A stretch of 64,000 nt of DNA from Citrobacter freundii. GTDB lineage: Bacteria > Pseudomonadota > Gammaproteobacteria > Enterobacterales > Enterobacteriaceae. The position numbers and the translations under genes were made by a program. Within the stretch, counting starts at the first letter, position 1; every line of letters begins with the position of its first letter. This document shows positions 21,398 to 30,403 of the stretch, one piece after another. The stretch covers positions 2,418,001 through 2,482,000 of the forward strand of contig NZ_CP099222.1 of assembly GCF_029717145.1 (NCBI RefSeq). Reading direction: 5' to 3'. A model generated the notes under the pieces. That model saw only the letters and a list, made by a program, of their open reading frames with translations, searched no databases and was not told the DNA's origin.

Positions 21398-21850
21398 CTA
21401 TACCCAATAAACCTCAAGATACGGGTGTGAGCACCTGAAAGTGATCGTTAATTCGGGATGTCCATCTTTGATTATACGCCCAACGGTTTCACTGGCACGG
21501 ATCAGAGGAGTAAGGTCTGGTTGCTTATAATCATTAATCGGTGTAGGTACTGTGATAATGTAAAAATTACAGTCTTTAATATCTTCGATTGAAGATGTAA
21601 ATGAAAGATTGCAAGCATCCTTTAATTCATCATCAGTGGTTTCAAGGTTAGAATCGTGTCCGTTATTGAGTTCATCGATTCGCTTATGATTGACATCAAA
21701 ACCAACTACATGGCGGCCCTTTCCAAATTCGACTGCAAGCGGTAATCCTACATAGCCTAGGCCAATAACGGCAATTTTAACTTCATCTACTTTAAGCATT
21801 AATGCATCCTTTGTATTCTTTTCAACCTGCATAGAAATTCTCATGAACAA
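21398..21850 (-). pseudogene. TviB/WbpO-type nucleotide-sugar 6-dehydrogenase, N-terminal fragment
   Basis: About 115 residues match the N-terminal NAD-binding domain of UDP-N-acetyl-hexosamine 6-dehydrogenases, closest by eye to TviB of the Vi capsule locus: the Rossmann motif KIAVIGLGYVGLPLAVEFGK, then NLETTDDELKDA and the conserved ITVPTPIN...KQPDLTPL. After IIKDG the similarity stops and a short unrelated tail ends in a stop, where a complete enzyme would run to about 425 residues with the catalytic cysteine and lysine. So it is a non-functional remnant of a capsule or O-antigen gene. No other capsule gene lies nearby. Confidence 0.8.
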
Positions 21851-22549
21851 TCAGTTAACAGAAACGCTACCGCCACAAGCATTGCCAGCCCGTATTGACT
21901 TCATTTTTTTGGTGTTAATGTGAATTTAACAGGAATAACATTTACATGCTGACACCAAACTAATCCTATTACCTCACCAGTTGGGAAGCATTTAATATGG
22001 AAATTATAATTACATTCCTACCCCCAAGGATTACATTTTTTAAAGCATCATCGACAGTCATTAGCGCTACCATTTACCAGAACATTCTCTTAACTTAACT
22101 CAAAAGTACTTATTCAGCGCCTATTTGGTAACGGTAACATCAAAATTCAACACCTATTATCTACGCTTACTTGGTTTCTGAGATTAAAGCCTATTAGCCC
22201 GAAAAAAGATAGTACTTCGCCGCACGTTTTGTAGGAAAATTCCCACGAACACTTTAGAGATGGGAGTTATTAATCAATCATCACCCCAATAATATCAGCA
22301 TGAAACCTTTAATGATTTGTCGATATACATTTATTCTTCATAGCCTTGCAAATATCAAAATACCATAAAAAATAGTTTTAAAAGACTGGTTCTACATAAG
22401 TCTGTTTTACCACTACGTTGTAACTGCCCGAAACAGTGAAGCAAGGTCGTCACCCCACTAAGAATCCAATTCTCAGAATTTTCCTACATCAATGATGCAC
22501 TCACAGGAATGTTTAAACATTTCGATTTTGCGCATCATGCTGTCAGTCA
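21851..22549. other. 700-bp AT-rich non-coding region upstream of the inverse autotransporter gene
   Basis: No coding sequence was found. Three TTCCTA/TAGGAA boxes (about 22015, 22232 and 22481) are its only recognisable features. It presumably holds the promoter of the gene at 22550. Confidence 0.6.
22471..22487 (+). promoter_or_regulatory. RcsB/EcpR-like TTCCTA box upstream of the inverse autotransporter
   Basis: tctcagaattttcctac resembles the RcsAB box TAAGAATATTCCTA (12 of 14 over its core) and the TTCCT boxes of EcpR-like LuxR regulators. A closely similar sequence recurs at 29820-29835 ahead of a decayed copy of the same gene, which supports a regulatory role. Confidence 0.45.
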
Positions 22550-24982
22550 ATGATTACGGCATATACTAATATGAATAACATTACGAATGACCCAATAAAA
22601 CAGAAGTTGTTTGTTTGGCTGAATATTTTTGCCCAAGCAGCATTGCCACTTGTGGGTACATGGTCTCATACAGCAGTAAGTGCAGAAGCGAGTAAAATCA
22701 CAGGACGATTACAAAATCTAAAAACAGGAACATTAACTCAAATCTACACGACGGTTTCAGGTGATACCGCATATTCAGTAGCTAGACAGTTTGGTCAATC
22801 ACCGGGTGTTCTGGCTGAGCTTAACCAAGATGTTCATATCGAGAATCACGAACAGTTCAAAGTAGGAACAAGGTTAATTGTACCCGCATCTTCAGCGCTT
22901 ACACTACCTTCCCTTGCTTCAGCATCAGAGCCTAACACAGAGACATCCGCGGACTCTGGTGCAGCTGTCGCTTCTGCAGCGACAACTGCAGGAAGTTTCT
23001 TTGCCAGCTCACCGGATGGGCGCGCTGCGAGCGGGTATGTTCGTAATGCCGCATCGGCGTCGGCAACAGCCAGTATTCAGCAGTGGCTCAACAGGTCAGG
23101 GACTGCCAGAGTCAAGCTGGATGTTGATGAGAAATTTTCACTTAAAAACTCTCAGCTGGAAATGCTGATTCCCCTGTATGAAAAACGCGAGTGGCTCCTC
23201 TTCTCCCAAGGTAGCGTGCACCGCACTGATGACAGGAACCAAACTAATATTGGCTTCGGCCTACGCAACTTCTCCGGGGACAGCATGCTAGGGGCCAGCA
23301 CCTTTCTTGATCATGATTTTTCACATGGTCACACGCGCCTAGGTGTAGGGGCTGAATACTGGCGTGATTTTCTCAAAGTCAGCGGCAATGGTTATTTTCG
23401 TCTTTCTGGCTGGCGTGAGTCACCGAATGTCGAAGATTATGATGAGCGGCCCGCTAACGGATGGGATATCCGTAGCGAAGCTTGGGTGCCTGCACTCCCT
23501 CAGCTAGGCGGCAAACTGGTTTATGAGCAATACTACGGCAATGAAGTTGCCCTGTTTGGCCGCGATAAACGGCAAAAAAACCCACATGCGGTGACTGCCG
23601 GAATTAACTACACCCCTATCCCACTGGTTACTTTCAGCGCTGAACACCGGCAGGGGGCCTCAGGGGAAAGCGACTCCAGAATTGGCGTCGAGTTCACGGT
23701 GAGTCCCGGTGTGCCGTGGCATCAGCAGGTCAGCCCTGATGCCGTTGGTTTTACCCGCAGTCTGGCTGGCAGTCGTTATGACTTGGTCGATAGGAATAAC
23801 AATATTGTCCTGGAATACCGTAAGCGAGAAGTTATTCGCCTTCAAGCACCAGCTCGAATTGGAGGCAGAGCACAGCAGGTTCTCCCGCTGACGCTAAGTG
23901 TGCAGGCGAAACATGGTCTAAAAGACATTCAGTGGAATACTGCAGATCTGATTGCTGTGGGTGGAAAACTTACCGGACAAGGTACCCAGTGGCAACTGAC
24001 CCTGCCATCCTGGAAAGCAGACACCTTGAATGCTTGGCTCATAAGCGCAGTGGCCCTGGACAATAAAAACAACGCATCCAAAAGAGCCGAAATACAAGTT
24101 GTGCTAACCGGACCAGCGGTCAGCACTGCTTATTCCACGCTGAATATCGCGGATGAGCGTCTTAAAGCCGATGGCAAAAGCAGTACCCAGGTCACCGTCA
24201 CACTAAAAGATGAACACGGTCAGTTACTGGGGGGAATGAAAGACCAGTTAATATTACAGGGGAAATTAACACCGGACAGTATCTCCACTGGTCAACAGGA
24301 TACTCCACCCATCTTTGATGAGTTGAAAGAAACCTCAGAAGGTATTTATACCACAACACTCACCGCAGGTACTTCAACCGGAACGTATACGCTGTCAGCA
24401 ACAGCAGAAGGTGTGAATCTGTCGCAAGCATCAATTGTTCTGGAAAAAACAACAATTGACCTCAACCAGAGCAGCTTGACGGCAGATAAAAATACACTTT
24501 TCGCTAACGGCCGTGACCAGGCAACGTTAACGTTCAGCGTAAAAGATAATAAGGGCAATCCACTCAGTGGGCTGAAACATCAGATCGCATTTTTTATTGA
24601 GCAGCCCACAAAAGATCATGTTCTGGGTGACATCATCGAAATTCAACCAGGTGTGTATACGACTGTCTTCAGTGGTAGCCGTGTGGGGACTCAGATTCCG
24701 GTAGGTGTCAGCATCAACGGTCAGGATACCGGAAAACGACAGATGTTTGATTTGACAGCTGGCATCGACATTGTTGTGACGGGTAACGCCATTGTAGGGG
24801 AAACACTTACCGCCAGTCCTGATTGTCAAGGTAACTGTGGCGTACTCAGCTATCAGTGGCAGATTGAAGATCAGGCTGGGAGTACCAGATTCAAAGACAT
24901 TCCTGGTGCAACAAGCTCAGTCTATAAACCGGTTAAAGAAGACCAGAAACGCAAAATCCGTGTTGCGGTTTCACAGAATTAA
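22550..24982 (+). CDS. Intimin-type inverse autotransporter (ZirT/SinH-like)
   Basis: 810 residues. Order of domains: long signal region (about 1-45, ending HTAVSAEA); LysM domain (about 63-112, VSGDTAYSVARQFGQSPGVL); low-complexity linker; inverse-autotransporter beta-barrel (about 170-430, with GFGLRNFSGDSMLGASTFLD and GVGAEYWRDFLKVSGNGYFR); then Ig-like domains (DERLKADGKSSTQVTVTLKD and TADKNTLFANGRDQATLTFS) and a C-terminal module shared with the next gene. The barrel sits in the outer membrane and the Ig domains face outward. ATGs at 22550 and 22571 are both possible; neither has a clear ribosome-binding site. The next gene follows 36 bp on, as partner exoprotein genes do in Salmonella zirTS/sin loci. 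It could be adhesin or transporter. Confidence 0.88.
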   Translation: MITAYTNMNNITNDPIKQKLFVWLNIFAQAALPLVGTWSHTAVSAEASKITGRLQNLKTGTLTQIYTTVSGDTAYSVARQFGQSPGVLAELNQDVHIENHEQFKVGTRLIVPASSALTLPSLASASEPNTETSADSGAAVASAATTAGSFFASSPDGRAASGYVRNAASASATASIQQWLNRSGTARVKLDVDEKFSLKNSQLEMLIPLYEKREWLLFSQGSVHRTDDRNQTNIGFGLRNFSGDSMLGASTFLDHDFSHGHTRLGVGAEYWRDFLKVSGNGYFRLSGWRESPNVEDYDERPANGWDIRSEAWVPALPQLGGKLVYEQYYGNEVALFGRDKRQKNPHAVTAGINYTPIPLVTFSAEHRQGASGESDSRIGVEFTVSPGVPWHQQVSPDAVGFTRSLAGSRYDLVDRNNNIVLEYRKREVIRLQAPARIGGRAQQVLPLTLSVQAKHGLKDIQWNTADLIAVGGKLTGQGTQWQLTLPSWKADTLNAWLISAVALDNKNNASKRAEIQVVLTGPAVSTAYSTLNIADERLKADGKSSTQVTVTLKDEHGQLLGGMKDQLILQGKLTPDSISTGQQDTPPIFDELKETSEGIYTTTLTAGTSTGTYTLSATAEGVNLSQASIVLEKTTIDLNQSSLTADKNTLFANGRDQATLTFSVKDNKGNPLSGLKHQIAFFIEQPTKDHVLGDIIEIQPGVYTTVFSGSRVGTQIPVGVSINGQDTGKRQMFDLTAGIDIVVTGNAIVGETLTASPDCQGNCGVLSYQWQIEDQAGSTRFKDIPGATSSVYKPVKEDQKRKIRVAVSQN

Positions 24983-25018
24983 TACATCATTGATAACTAT
25001 AGGAAATAGGGAAAACTA

Positions 25019-25723
25019 ATGAAAGTGACATTTAATAAACGTAAAGTAGCCTGCCTCGTAGGCGGCCTGATTCTTGGCATGTCCGCAGATGCACTCGCCG
25101 CAACAGTTACGTCTTCAGCAACAGCGACTGTCACCGGACACGCTCCAACGTTGTCACCAGGACAAATTACCTATGAAGACAAAAACAGCAACGGTGTACT
25201 TGATACCGGCGACATTGTTAAAGTGGATAGCGGAAATCCTTTTGTCTTCGCTGACGTGGATGGCGATACCGCCGTTGCAGAAACCTACAGCTGGCAAATT
25301 GGCGGAACGGAAGTGGGAGCAAACGATTCTTATACCGTTAAAGATACGGACCTTGGTAAAGGTGTTACTCTGTTTGTTACACCACATACCAACCCAGATA
25401 TTACTGACCCTGCGGATGGCGTTGCAGTACAGTCGACGACAGCAGTTGGCAGACCAGACCTTCCGATCGCTGGAGGTGATCTGGTATTGTCGGTTACAAT
25501 TTCCGGTGGGACCGGTGCAGGTGGTTCTCCGGTGGTCAACGACACACTAACAGCGAACCCAACCTGTACGAAAGCCTGTGGCACTCTGAATTATCAATGG
25601 CAGGTTGAGGATTCAGTCGGCAGTGGACTGTTTACCGATATAACCGGAGCGAATAATTCTACCTGGCAGGTCACGACCTCCACGCAGAAACGTAAAATCC
25701 AAGTTATCGTCAGCAATCCGTAA
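25019..25723 (+). CDS. Secreted Ig-like protein, ZirU/SinI-like, likely partner of the inverse autotransporter
   Basis: 234 residues with a cleavable signal peptide (MKVTFNKRKVACLVGGLILG, cleavage after ADALA near residue 27). Two Ig-like repeats follow, recognised by SWQIGGTEVG and NYQWQVEDSVGSG. Its last 60 residues (CTKACGTLNYQWQVED ... QKRKIQVIVSNP) closely resemble the C-terminus of the preceding autotransporter. The ATG follows an ATAGGAAATAGGGAAAA purine-rich site 36 bp past the upstream stop, so the pair is one operon. By analogy with Salmonella ZirT/ZirU it may be secreted with the help of the barrel protein; this is inference. Confidence 0.75.
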   Translation: MKVTFNKRKVACLVGGLILGMSADALAATVTSSATATVTGHAPTLSPGQITYEDKNSNGVLDTGDIVKVDSGNPFVFADVDGDTAVAETYSWQIGGTEVGANDSYTVKDTDLGKGVTLFVTPHTNPDITDPADGVAVQSTTAVGRPDLPIAGGDLVLSVTISGGTGAGGSPVVNDTLTANPTCTKACGTLNYQWQVEDSVGSGLFTDITGANNSTWQVTTSTQKRKIQVIVSNP

Positions 25724-25771
25724 TTAGGACAAAGGAACTCTGCTTAGCTACAGAGCTCCAAACCACTCAGC

Positions 25772-25817
25772 TTTTCAGGAAAACAACGTTTGACTTAGGA
25801 CGTTTTTCCCCTGAAAA
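25772..25817. terminator. Hairpin after the secreted Ig-like gene
   Basis: ttttcaggaaaacaacg pairs with cgtttttcccctgaaaa at 14 of 17 positions, 48 bp beyond the stop. There is no strong T-run, so it may act as an attenuator or weak terminator. Confidence 0.4.
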
Positions 25818-25865
25818 CCAGTCTAAACTCCTGATCTGGCTTTATTGCTATAGGATTTAATAAAT

Positions 25866-26300
25866 ATGATAGAATCGATATATGCAGCGAGCCACAAATA
25901 CTCTGTCACTCTTGTTGCTAAATTTCGGAACTTGACACGCGTGGTCCCAACTGAATGTAACTGGCCAATTGGCGTAAGTTTGACATCGGTTTCGCCAGAG
26001 AGTGAGGTCAAACTCATTTTAGAGCCAACAGGGAAGCAAACTGCAACACGCACAATACAACTGAAAGGCTGTAGATTTAAAAAATTGCCGTATTCCTGCT
26101 ATATAAATAGCTGGTTAAGAACATATAGAGCATCACCTGTGAAGTGGCTTGATGTAGATTACGGATGCTGCCGTTTTGGGAAGAACTATAGGTTGTCCAC
26201 TATTAATGAAACTAAACCGTCGATTACGACTAGGGAGCCTACGGATGGATATTTCAAGTCCGAATGACTTCTTCTGGATTGACCCGAAATTATTGTTAGA
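25866..26300 (+). pseudogene. Decayed lectin-like C-terminus of a ZirS/invasin-type exoprotein
   Basis: An open stretch of about 130 codons ends in YSCYINSWLRTY...SPVKWLDVDYGCC...NYRLSTINE. This lines up with the intact neighbour's YEFKLKSWYTSN...TSMLWSDADSFC...GYRLPTVKE: the tryptophan, cysteine and RL(S/P)T positions agree, but the spacing and several key residues are lost. There is no signal peptide or plausible ribosome-binding site, and stops follow. It is best read as the rotten 3' end of a second exoprotein gene. Confidence 0.6.
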
Positions 26301-26431
26301 ACGAAGTATAGAGTTCCGCGCAGATAACCAATTGTACTAACATGATTGAACTATGTACTCGTGGACTAAACTGACACATTCAAATACATCAACAAAATAT
26401 ACTTACAGCACTCATGAATCAAGAGGTAAAA

Positions 26432-27796
26432 ATGCGCCAGAAAATGAAAAGACAGCGTAAAAAATCAACACTACTGGCCATAATAATCAGTTCTATTATA
26501 AGCGGCGTACCGTTCACGTCCCTGGCAAGTTCAGCCATAACTAATACACTTCCAGTGATCGGCCATAAACCTGTTGCAAATCCCGTACTCAGTCATACTA
26601 CCATTAGTGCTGGCGAAAAAATTACGGTAATTACAAACTTTTCTGACCCAGATGGAGATTTAGAAGATACTTCACCAACCGGAACTGCTTATCAGTGGGT
26701 AGTCGAAAATTCTCCAGGTATATGGGATGATCTAACTGGAAAAACAGAACAAAAATACATCATCCCTGATACCCTTAGAGGAAAGAATATTTCCGTAAAA
26801 GTAACTCCGAAAACATCAGCCGACACGACAGAGCCATTTCTGGGGGATGAAGTTCTCACTCCGACCAATGTTACTGTAGCTCCGATCTCACCGCTAGATT
26901 CAATAATTTATACTGACGAGGCGATCTATGTATCAGGCAGCGATGTGGCACTTGTTGTGATGCTCCGAGATACACTCAGAAATCCAGTAATAGGTGAAGT
27001 TGCTTCTGTGAAAGCTGGAATAACAGTACCAAACGCTACTCTTAAAGCAGGTAGTGACTGGGCCGAAGATGGGGGTGGTAATTATAGAGCGATTTATACG
27101 GCAGGTGCTGAAGGAAGCAAAATGAGAGCTTCCCTGCTCCTGAATGGCTGGACGGAGGCTGCCGAATCTGATCTATATACTTTCACTACTCCTGTAACAT
27201 TAAAAGATATTCATGTTAACCGGTATACATATTCCAAAAATGCAGGCTTCCCAACCACTGGATTCACAGGAGCTGAGTTCAAATTGGAACTGAATAGCCC
27301 ATTAAGTGGTATAGAATCTAAATACACTTGGAGTTCAAACGCATCATGGGTATCGGTGACTAATGGAGTTGTTAAATTTACGGGCACCGGCACGGGAGAT
27401 AAGGTGACTATAATGGGGGTACCAAAAAATGGTAAAGGCCCAAATATTTCATATGAATTCAAGCTGAAGAGTTGGTATACCAGTAACGGAACATCAATGC
27501 TCTGGTCAGATGCCGATTCCTTCTGTAATAAACAGCACGGTTACCGCCTACCGACTGTAAAGGAGTTGACAGCAACTAATGACCACTCCGATCCAATAAG
27601 AGGAACGTTGTCCGGCCTACATAGCGAATGGGGCGCATTATCCCAGTATCCTGATTCAAGTTTTTCCTCCAACAGCGAAATCTGGGCATTGGATCAGAAA
27701 ACTTCAGATCATCACTACTTCATCTACACCAGTTCTGGACATGTCTTTTTTAGCGAAAAAAATATTGGCCAAGCAGTATGTCGCAAGGCGCTCTAA
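26432..27796 (+). CDS. Secreted Ig-like and C-type-lectin-like exoprotein (ZirS/invasin-like)
   Basis: 454 residues. The ATG at 26432 follows AGAGGTAAAA and is preferred to the in-frame ATG at 26414. A basic N-terminus (MRQKMKRQRKKSTLLAIIIS) and hydrophobic core with cleavage after SLASS form a signal peptide. Then come an Ig-like module with YQWVVENSPGIWDD and VKVTPKTSADTTEP, an invasin-type beta domain, and a C-terminal lectin-like domain (about 350-454) with paired cysteines in DSFCNKQHGYRLPTVKE and AVCRKAL, as at the tips of intimin and invasin. It lacks a barrel of its own, so secretion probably depends on the autotransporter at 22550. Confidence 0.75.
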   Translation: MRQKMKRQRKKSTLLAIIISSIISGVPFTSLASSAITNTLPVIGHKPVANPVLSHTTISAGEKITVITNFSDPDGDLEDTSPTGTAYQWVVENSPGIWDDLTGKTEQKYIIPDTLRGKNISVKVTPKTSADTTEPFLGDEVLTPTNVTVAPISPLDSIIYTDEAIYVSGSDVALVVMLRDTLRNPVIGEVASVKAGITVPNATLKAGSDWAEDGGGNYRAIYTAGAEGSKMRASLLLNGWTEAAESDLYTFTTPVTLKDIHVNRYTYSKNAGFPTTGFTGAEFKLELNSPLSGIESKYTWSSNASWVSVTNGVVKFTGTGTGDKVTIMGVPKNGKGPNISYEFKLKSWYTSNGTSMLWSDADSFCNKQHGYRLPTVKELTATNDHSDPIRGTLSGLHSEWGALSQYPDSSFSSNSEIWALDQKTSDHHYFIYTSSGHVFFSEKNIGQAVCRKAL

Positions 27797-28238
27797 ATTT
27801 CGGGTTTAGTCTTTTTGTTAGATTTGCATTTTTCAGGAACCACCATATTGATTCAGGTGTTTCGAAAAGTGCAAATCTCATACATACAAGTACACATTCA
27901 CGGAATGAACAGTACTATTTATAATAGTTAGAACAAAACTGAATGATACATTAAAATAACACACCTGGACATGGTATCAGTTTTAGAGAAACGTGGTAAA
28001 ATAGCACCATAGTTGCTTATTGACTATTCTCTATTAAAAATTCATGTCAACATACCCATCACCAAACCTACAAAACAACCAGCGACCTTATCTATTTAGT
28101 AATAGGGATATTTTCAGTGATTGATTTCAATGAATTTCACTTCGTTTTGATTATTTTTTCATAGGTTAGCTGTAAGGTTTAAATCAACAAAGATGAACAA
28201 CATACTAACTTTACACATGCCTTTTCAACGGAGAATCC
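27797..28238. other. AT-rich non-coding stretch
   Basis: About 440 bp without a supportable gene, between the lectin-like exoprotein and the TPR gene. Nothing recognisable was seen apart from general A/T richness. Confidence 0.6.
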
Positions 28239-28526
28239 ATGAGCATTAAAATGTTATATAAATCTATTGAATTACGAAAAAATGGTTGCATGGAAGAAAG
28301 TCGAAAAATCTTGTTTTCACTTGTTCAACAAAATATCCTGAAGGGGTCAGCATTATTGAACATCGCTTGGTCATATGACAACGAGGGATTGGAAGAGGAA
28401 GCATTAGGATATTACTTGCTTTCTTTAAAGGAACAACTATCTCAACAGGAACATTTCGATGCTTTATTCGGTTCTGCCTGCACGTATCGCTGCCTTGGAA
28501 ATTTAGTCGAAGCGGAAAGAATCTTC
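28239..28526 (+). pseudogene. Tetratricopeptide-repeat protein, cut at its 3' end by an IS element
   Basis: About 96 residues survive. They form helical TPR-like pairs (ESRKILFSLVQQNILKGSAL, then NIAWSYDNEGLEEEALGYYL, then ACTYRCLGNLVEAERIFG) of the kind found in small ~160-residue TPR proteins. The frame runs into the IS at 28527 and gains nine IS-encoded residues (NPPEKPVCS) before a stop. The missing 3' part is not found on the far side of the IS, so a deletion accompanied or followed the insertion. The start follows an ACGGAGAATCC site. Confidence 0.7.
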
Positions 28527-28596
28527 GGTAATCCCCCCGAAAAACCGGTGTGTTCATAAGTAGAATTTTCTCGTAATCTGAACCGGGGAGATCTCT

Positions 28597-28863
28597 ATGA
28601 AAAAATCACGTTTTACTGACAGCCAGATCATGTCCATTCTGAAGCAAGCCGAGGCCGGAACACCGGTGGCTGAACTGTGTCGTGAACATGGCATGAGCAA
28701 CGCCAGTTTCTATAAGTGGCGTTCGCGTTTTGGCGGGATGGATGCCTCCATGATGACCCGTCTGAAAGAGCTGGAAGACGAAAACCGCCGCCTCAAAAAA
28801 ATGTATGCTGAAGAGCGCCTCAAAGCCGAAATCATTCAGGAAGCCATGGCAAAAAAGTGGTGA
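28597..28863 (+). CDS. IS3-family transposase OrfA (copy 1)
   Basis: 88 residues: HTH of the IS3 OrfA type (TDSQIMSILKQAEAGTPVAE...HGMSNASFYKWRSRFGG) followed by the leucine-zipper-like helix KELEDENRRLKKMYAEERLK. It is preceded by a GGGGAGATCT site. It ends at the frameshift window; a -1 shift would join it to orfB. Confidence 0.9.
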   Translation: MKKSRFTDSQIMSILKQAEAGTPVAELCREHGMSNASFYKWRSRFGGMDASMMTRLKELEDENRRLKKMYAEERLKAEIIQEAMAKKW

Positions 28864-29684
28864 AGCCATCGCGTCGAAAGCTGATGGCGTAGGATGCGGT
28901 CAGGAGCCGGAATGTCAGCATACGTTTTGCCTGTCACCTGTTTGTTGTCAGCGAAAGTTGCTATCGCTATCAGCCTCAACTGAATGAGGAAAATGAGGTC
29001 ATTGCCGACTGGCTACTGCGCATTACGGGCAGTCAGCGCAACTGGGGATTTGGCCTGTGTTTTTTGTACCTGCGCAACGTAAAAGGCTTCCGCTTCAACC
29101 ACAAAAGGGTGTACCGGATTTACTGCGAGCTATCGCTGAACATGCGCATCAAGCCGAAAAAAAGACTGAAACGGGATAAACCTGAACCGCTGGCAGTGCC
29201 TGAAAGCAGCAACGAATGCTGGTCGATGGACTTCATGCACGACCAGTTATCGAATGGTCGCTCAGTCCGTCTGCTGAATGTTATCGATGATTTTAACCGT
29301 GAGGCACTGGCGATTGAGGTCGATTTTTCTCTGCCGGCCAGTCGGGTAGTCAGAACACTTGAGCAACTCATCGCATGGAAGGGAAAGCCCGCAGCCATTC
29401 GGTGTGATAACGGACCGGAATATACAGGGAGGATACTGATGTCATGGGCCGCACAGCAGAATATAAGCCTTCGTTTTATTCAGCCCGGCAAACCTCAGCA
29501 GAATGCCTATATTGAGCGATATAACCGGACAGTGCGTTATGACTGGCTGGGGCAGCATCTGTTTTCATCGCTGGATGAATTGCAGAGCTATGCCACGCAG
29601 TGGCAATGGTTTTATAATCACGAACGACCAAATATGGCGTTGAATGGCTACACACCGATGCAGCATATACAACGCATGGCCTGA
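28860..29684 (+). pseudogene. IS3-family transposase OrfB with an in-frame TAG (copy 1)
   Basis: The frame encodes a rve-type integrase core with DDE residues visible: Asp in CWSMDFMHD, Asp in [10 protein letters not shown] and Glu in [11 protein letters not shown]. Near its start, after RRKLMA, a TAG at 28890-28892 interrupts the frame where relatives have a Gln codon. An in-frame ATG at 29064 would give a 206-residue product lacking the N-terminal region but keeping the catalytic triad. The same stop is in copy 2, so the element spread while carrying it or both copies arose by local duplication. Confidence 0.8.
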
Positions 29685-29722
29685 CTCTACTTATTGCCTC
29701 CGTTAAAAATGGGGGGATTACC

Positions 29723-30376
29723 ATATCATTTAATAGAAAATATTTATAAACACAACCGATTTAGTTTGATGTTTTTTGAGCGCGCTTGTGCTTTATCCCT
29801 TCCCAATACCAAAGAGATTATCAGAATATTCCTACATCAAGTACCTGCTGGCGGGAATTATTAAGCAGTGTAGTTTCGCGCAGAATATCCGTAATCACTG
29901 GACCCGATAATAAAGTGCTCTCCTCTTCACAGCCTACACTACTTTCTCTTGCTCCGGCATCAGAGGCTAATGATAAGACTTGACACTATTCTTTTTAAAA
30001 ATCGAATCCTGTTCTCGTAAGAAACGAACTTGACTTTCCTGACCGCGAATGGGCTACAGCTCACTAGCCACGGGGGTTGTAGAGGACGAAACACACTGAC
30101 GTTGTTGCCTGATTTCTCGTATACAGCTACAAGAGTAGTCGAACCGACTTTCTTCTCCTCGTTGGCTTGTCGACATGAGCAGTCCTTATCAACAATGAGC
30201 TGTCCGCATTCACACCTAAACTCAGGGGAAAGTACTTTTGGCTCTTGTGTATTAAGCCACCTGTTTTACGTTTAGGTCAGGTGAGAATATAACCTTTAAT
30301 CAGGTGGCTAATTTTACTACGATTCTTGAGTGTATCCTCTATGGTTAATTTACTGTTAAAATGAAAAGGCTGAAAT
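29723..30376. other. Decayed segment between IS copy 1 and the response-regulator gene
   Basis: No intact gene. The first part (29815-29985) holds remnants of a second inverse-autotransporter gene and is listed separately; the rest shows nothing recognisable. Confidence 0.6.
29815..29985 (+). pseudogene. Remnant of a second inverse-autotransporter gene
   Basis: Two blocks match the intact gene at 22550. The upstream block tcagaatattcctacatcaa resembles the promoter region at 22474-22494 (agaattttcctacatcaa). The block around 29930-29975 encodes SSQPTLLSLAPASEANDKT, matching SSALTLPSLASASEPNTET just after the LysM domain. The signal peptide and LysM region between them are deleted and no barrel follows, so this is a degraded paralogue. 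Confidence 0.6.
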
Positions 30377-30403
30377 ATGAAAACACGACCAATGAGGACT
30401 CTT

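Larger units (their letters stand above)
28527..29722 (+). mobile_element. IS3-family (IS407-group-like) element, copy 1
   Basis: 1196 bp bounded by inverted ends ggtaatcccccc... and ...ggggggattacc. It contains orfA (28597-28863) and orfB (about 28860-29684) with an A6G slippery sequence at their junction (aaaaaag, 28851-28857). A nearly identical copy in opposite orientation lies at 31848-33043. No flanking target duplication was found by eye. The inner two bases at each end are included because all four ends share them. It truncates the TPR gene on its left. Confidence 0.85.

Noticed and set aside
30030..30275. 81-codon frame after the autotransporter remnant
   Set aside because: No ribosome-binding site, signal or family match; composition like random AT-rich DNA.
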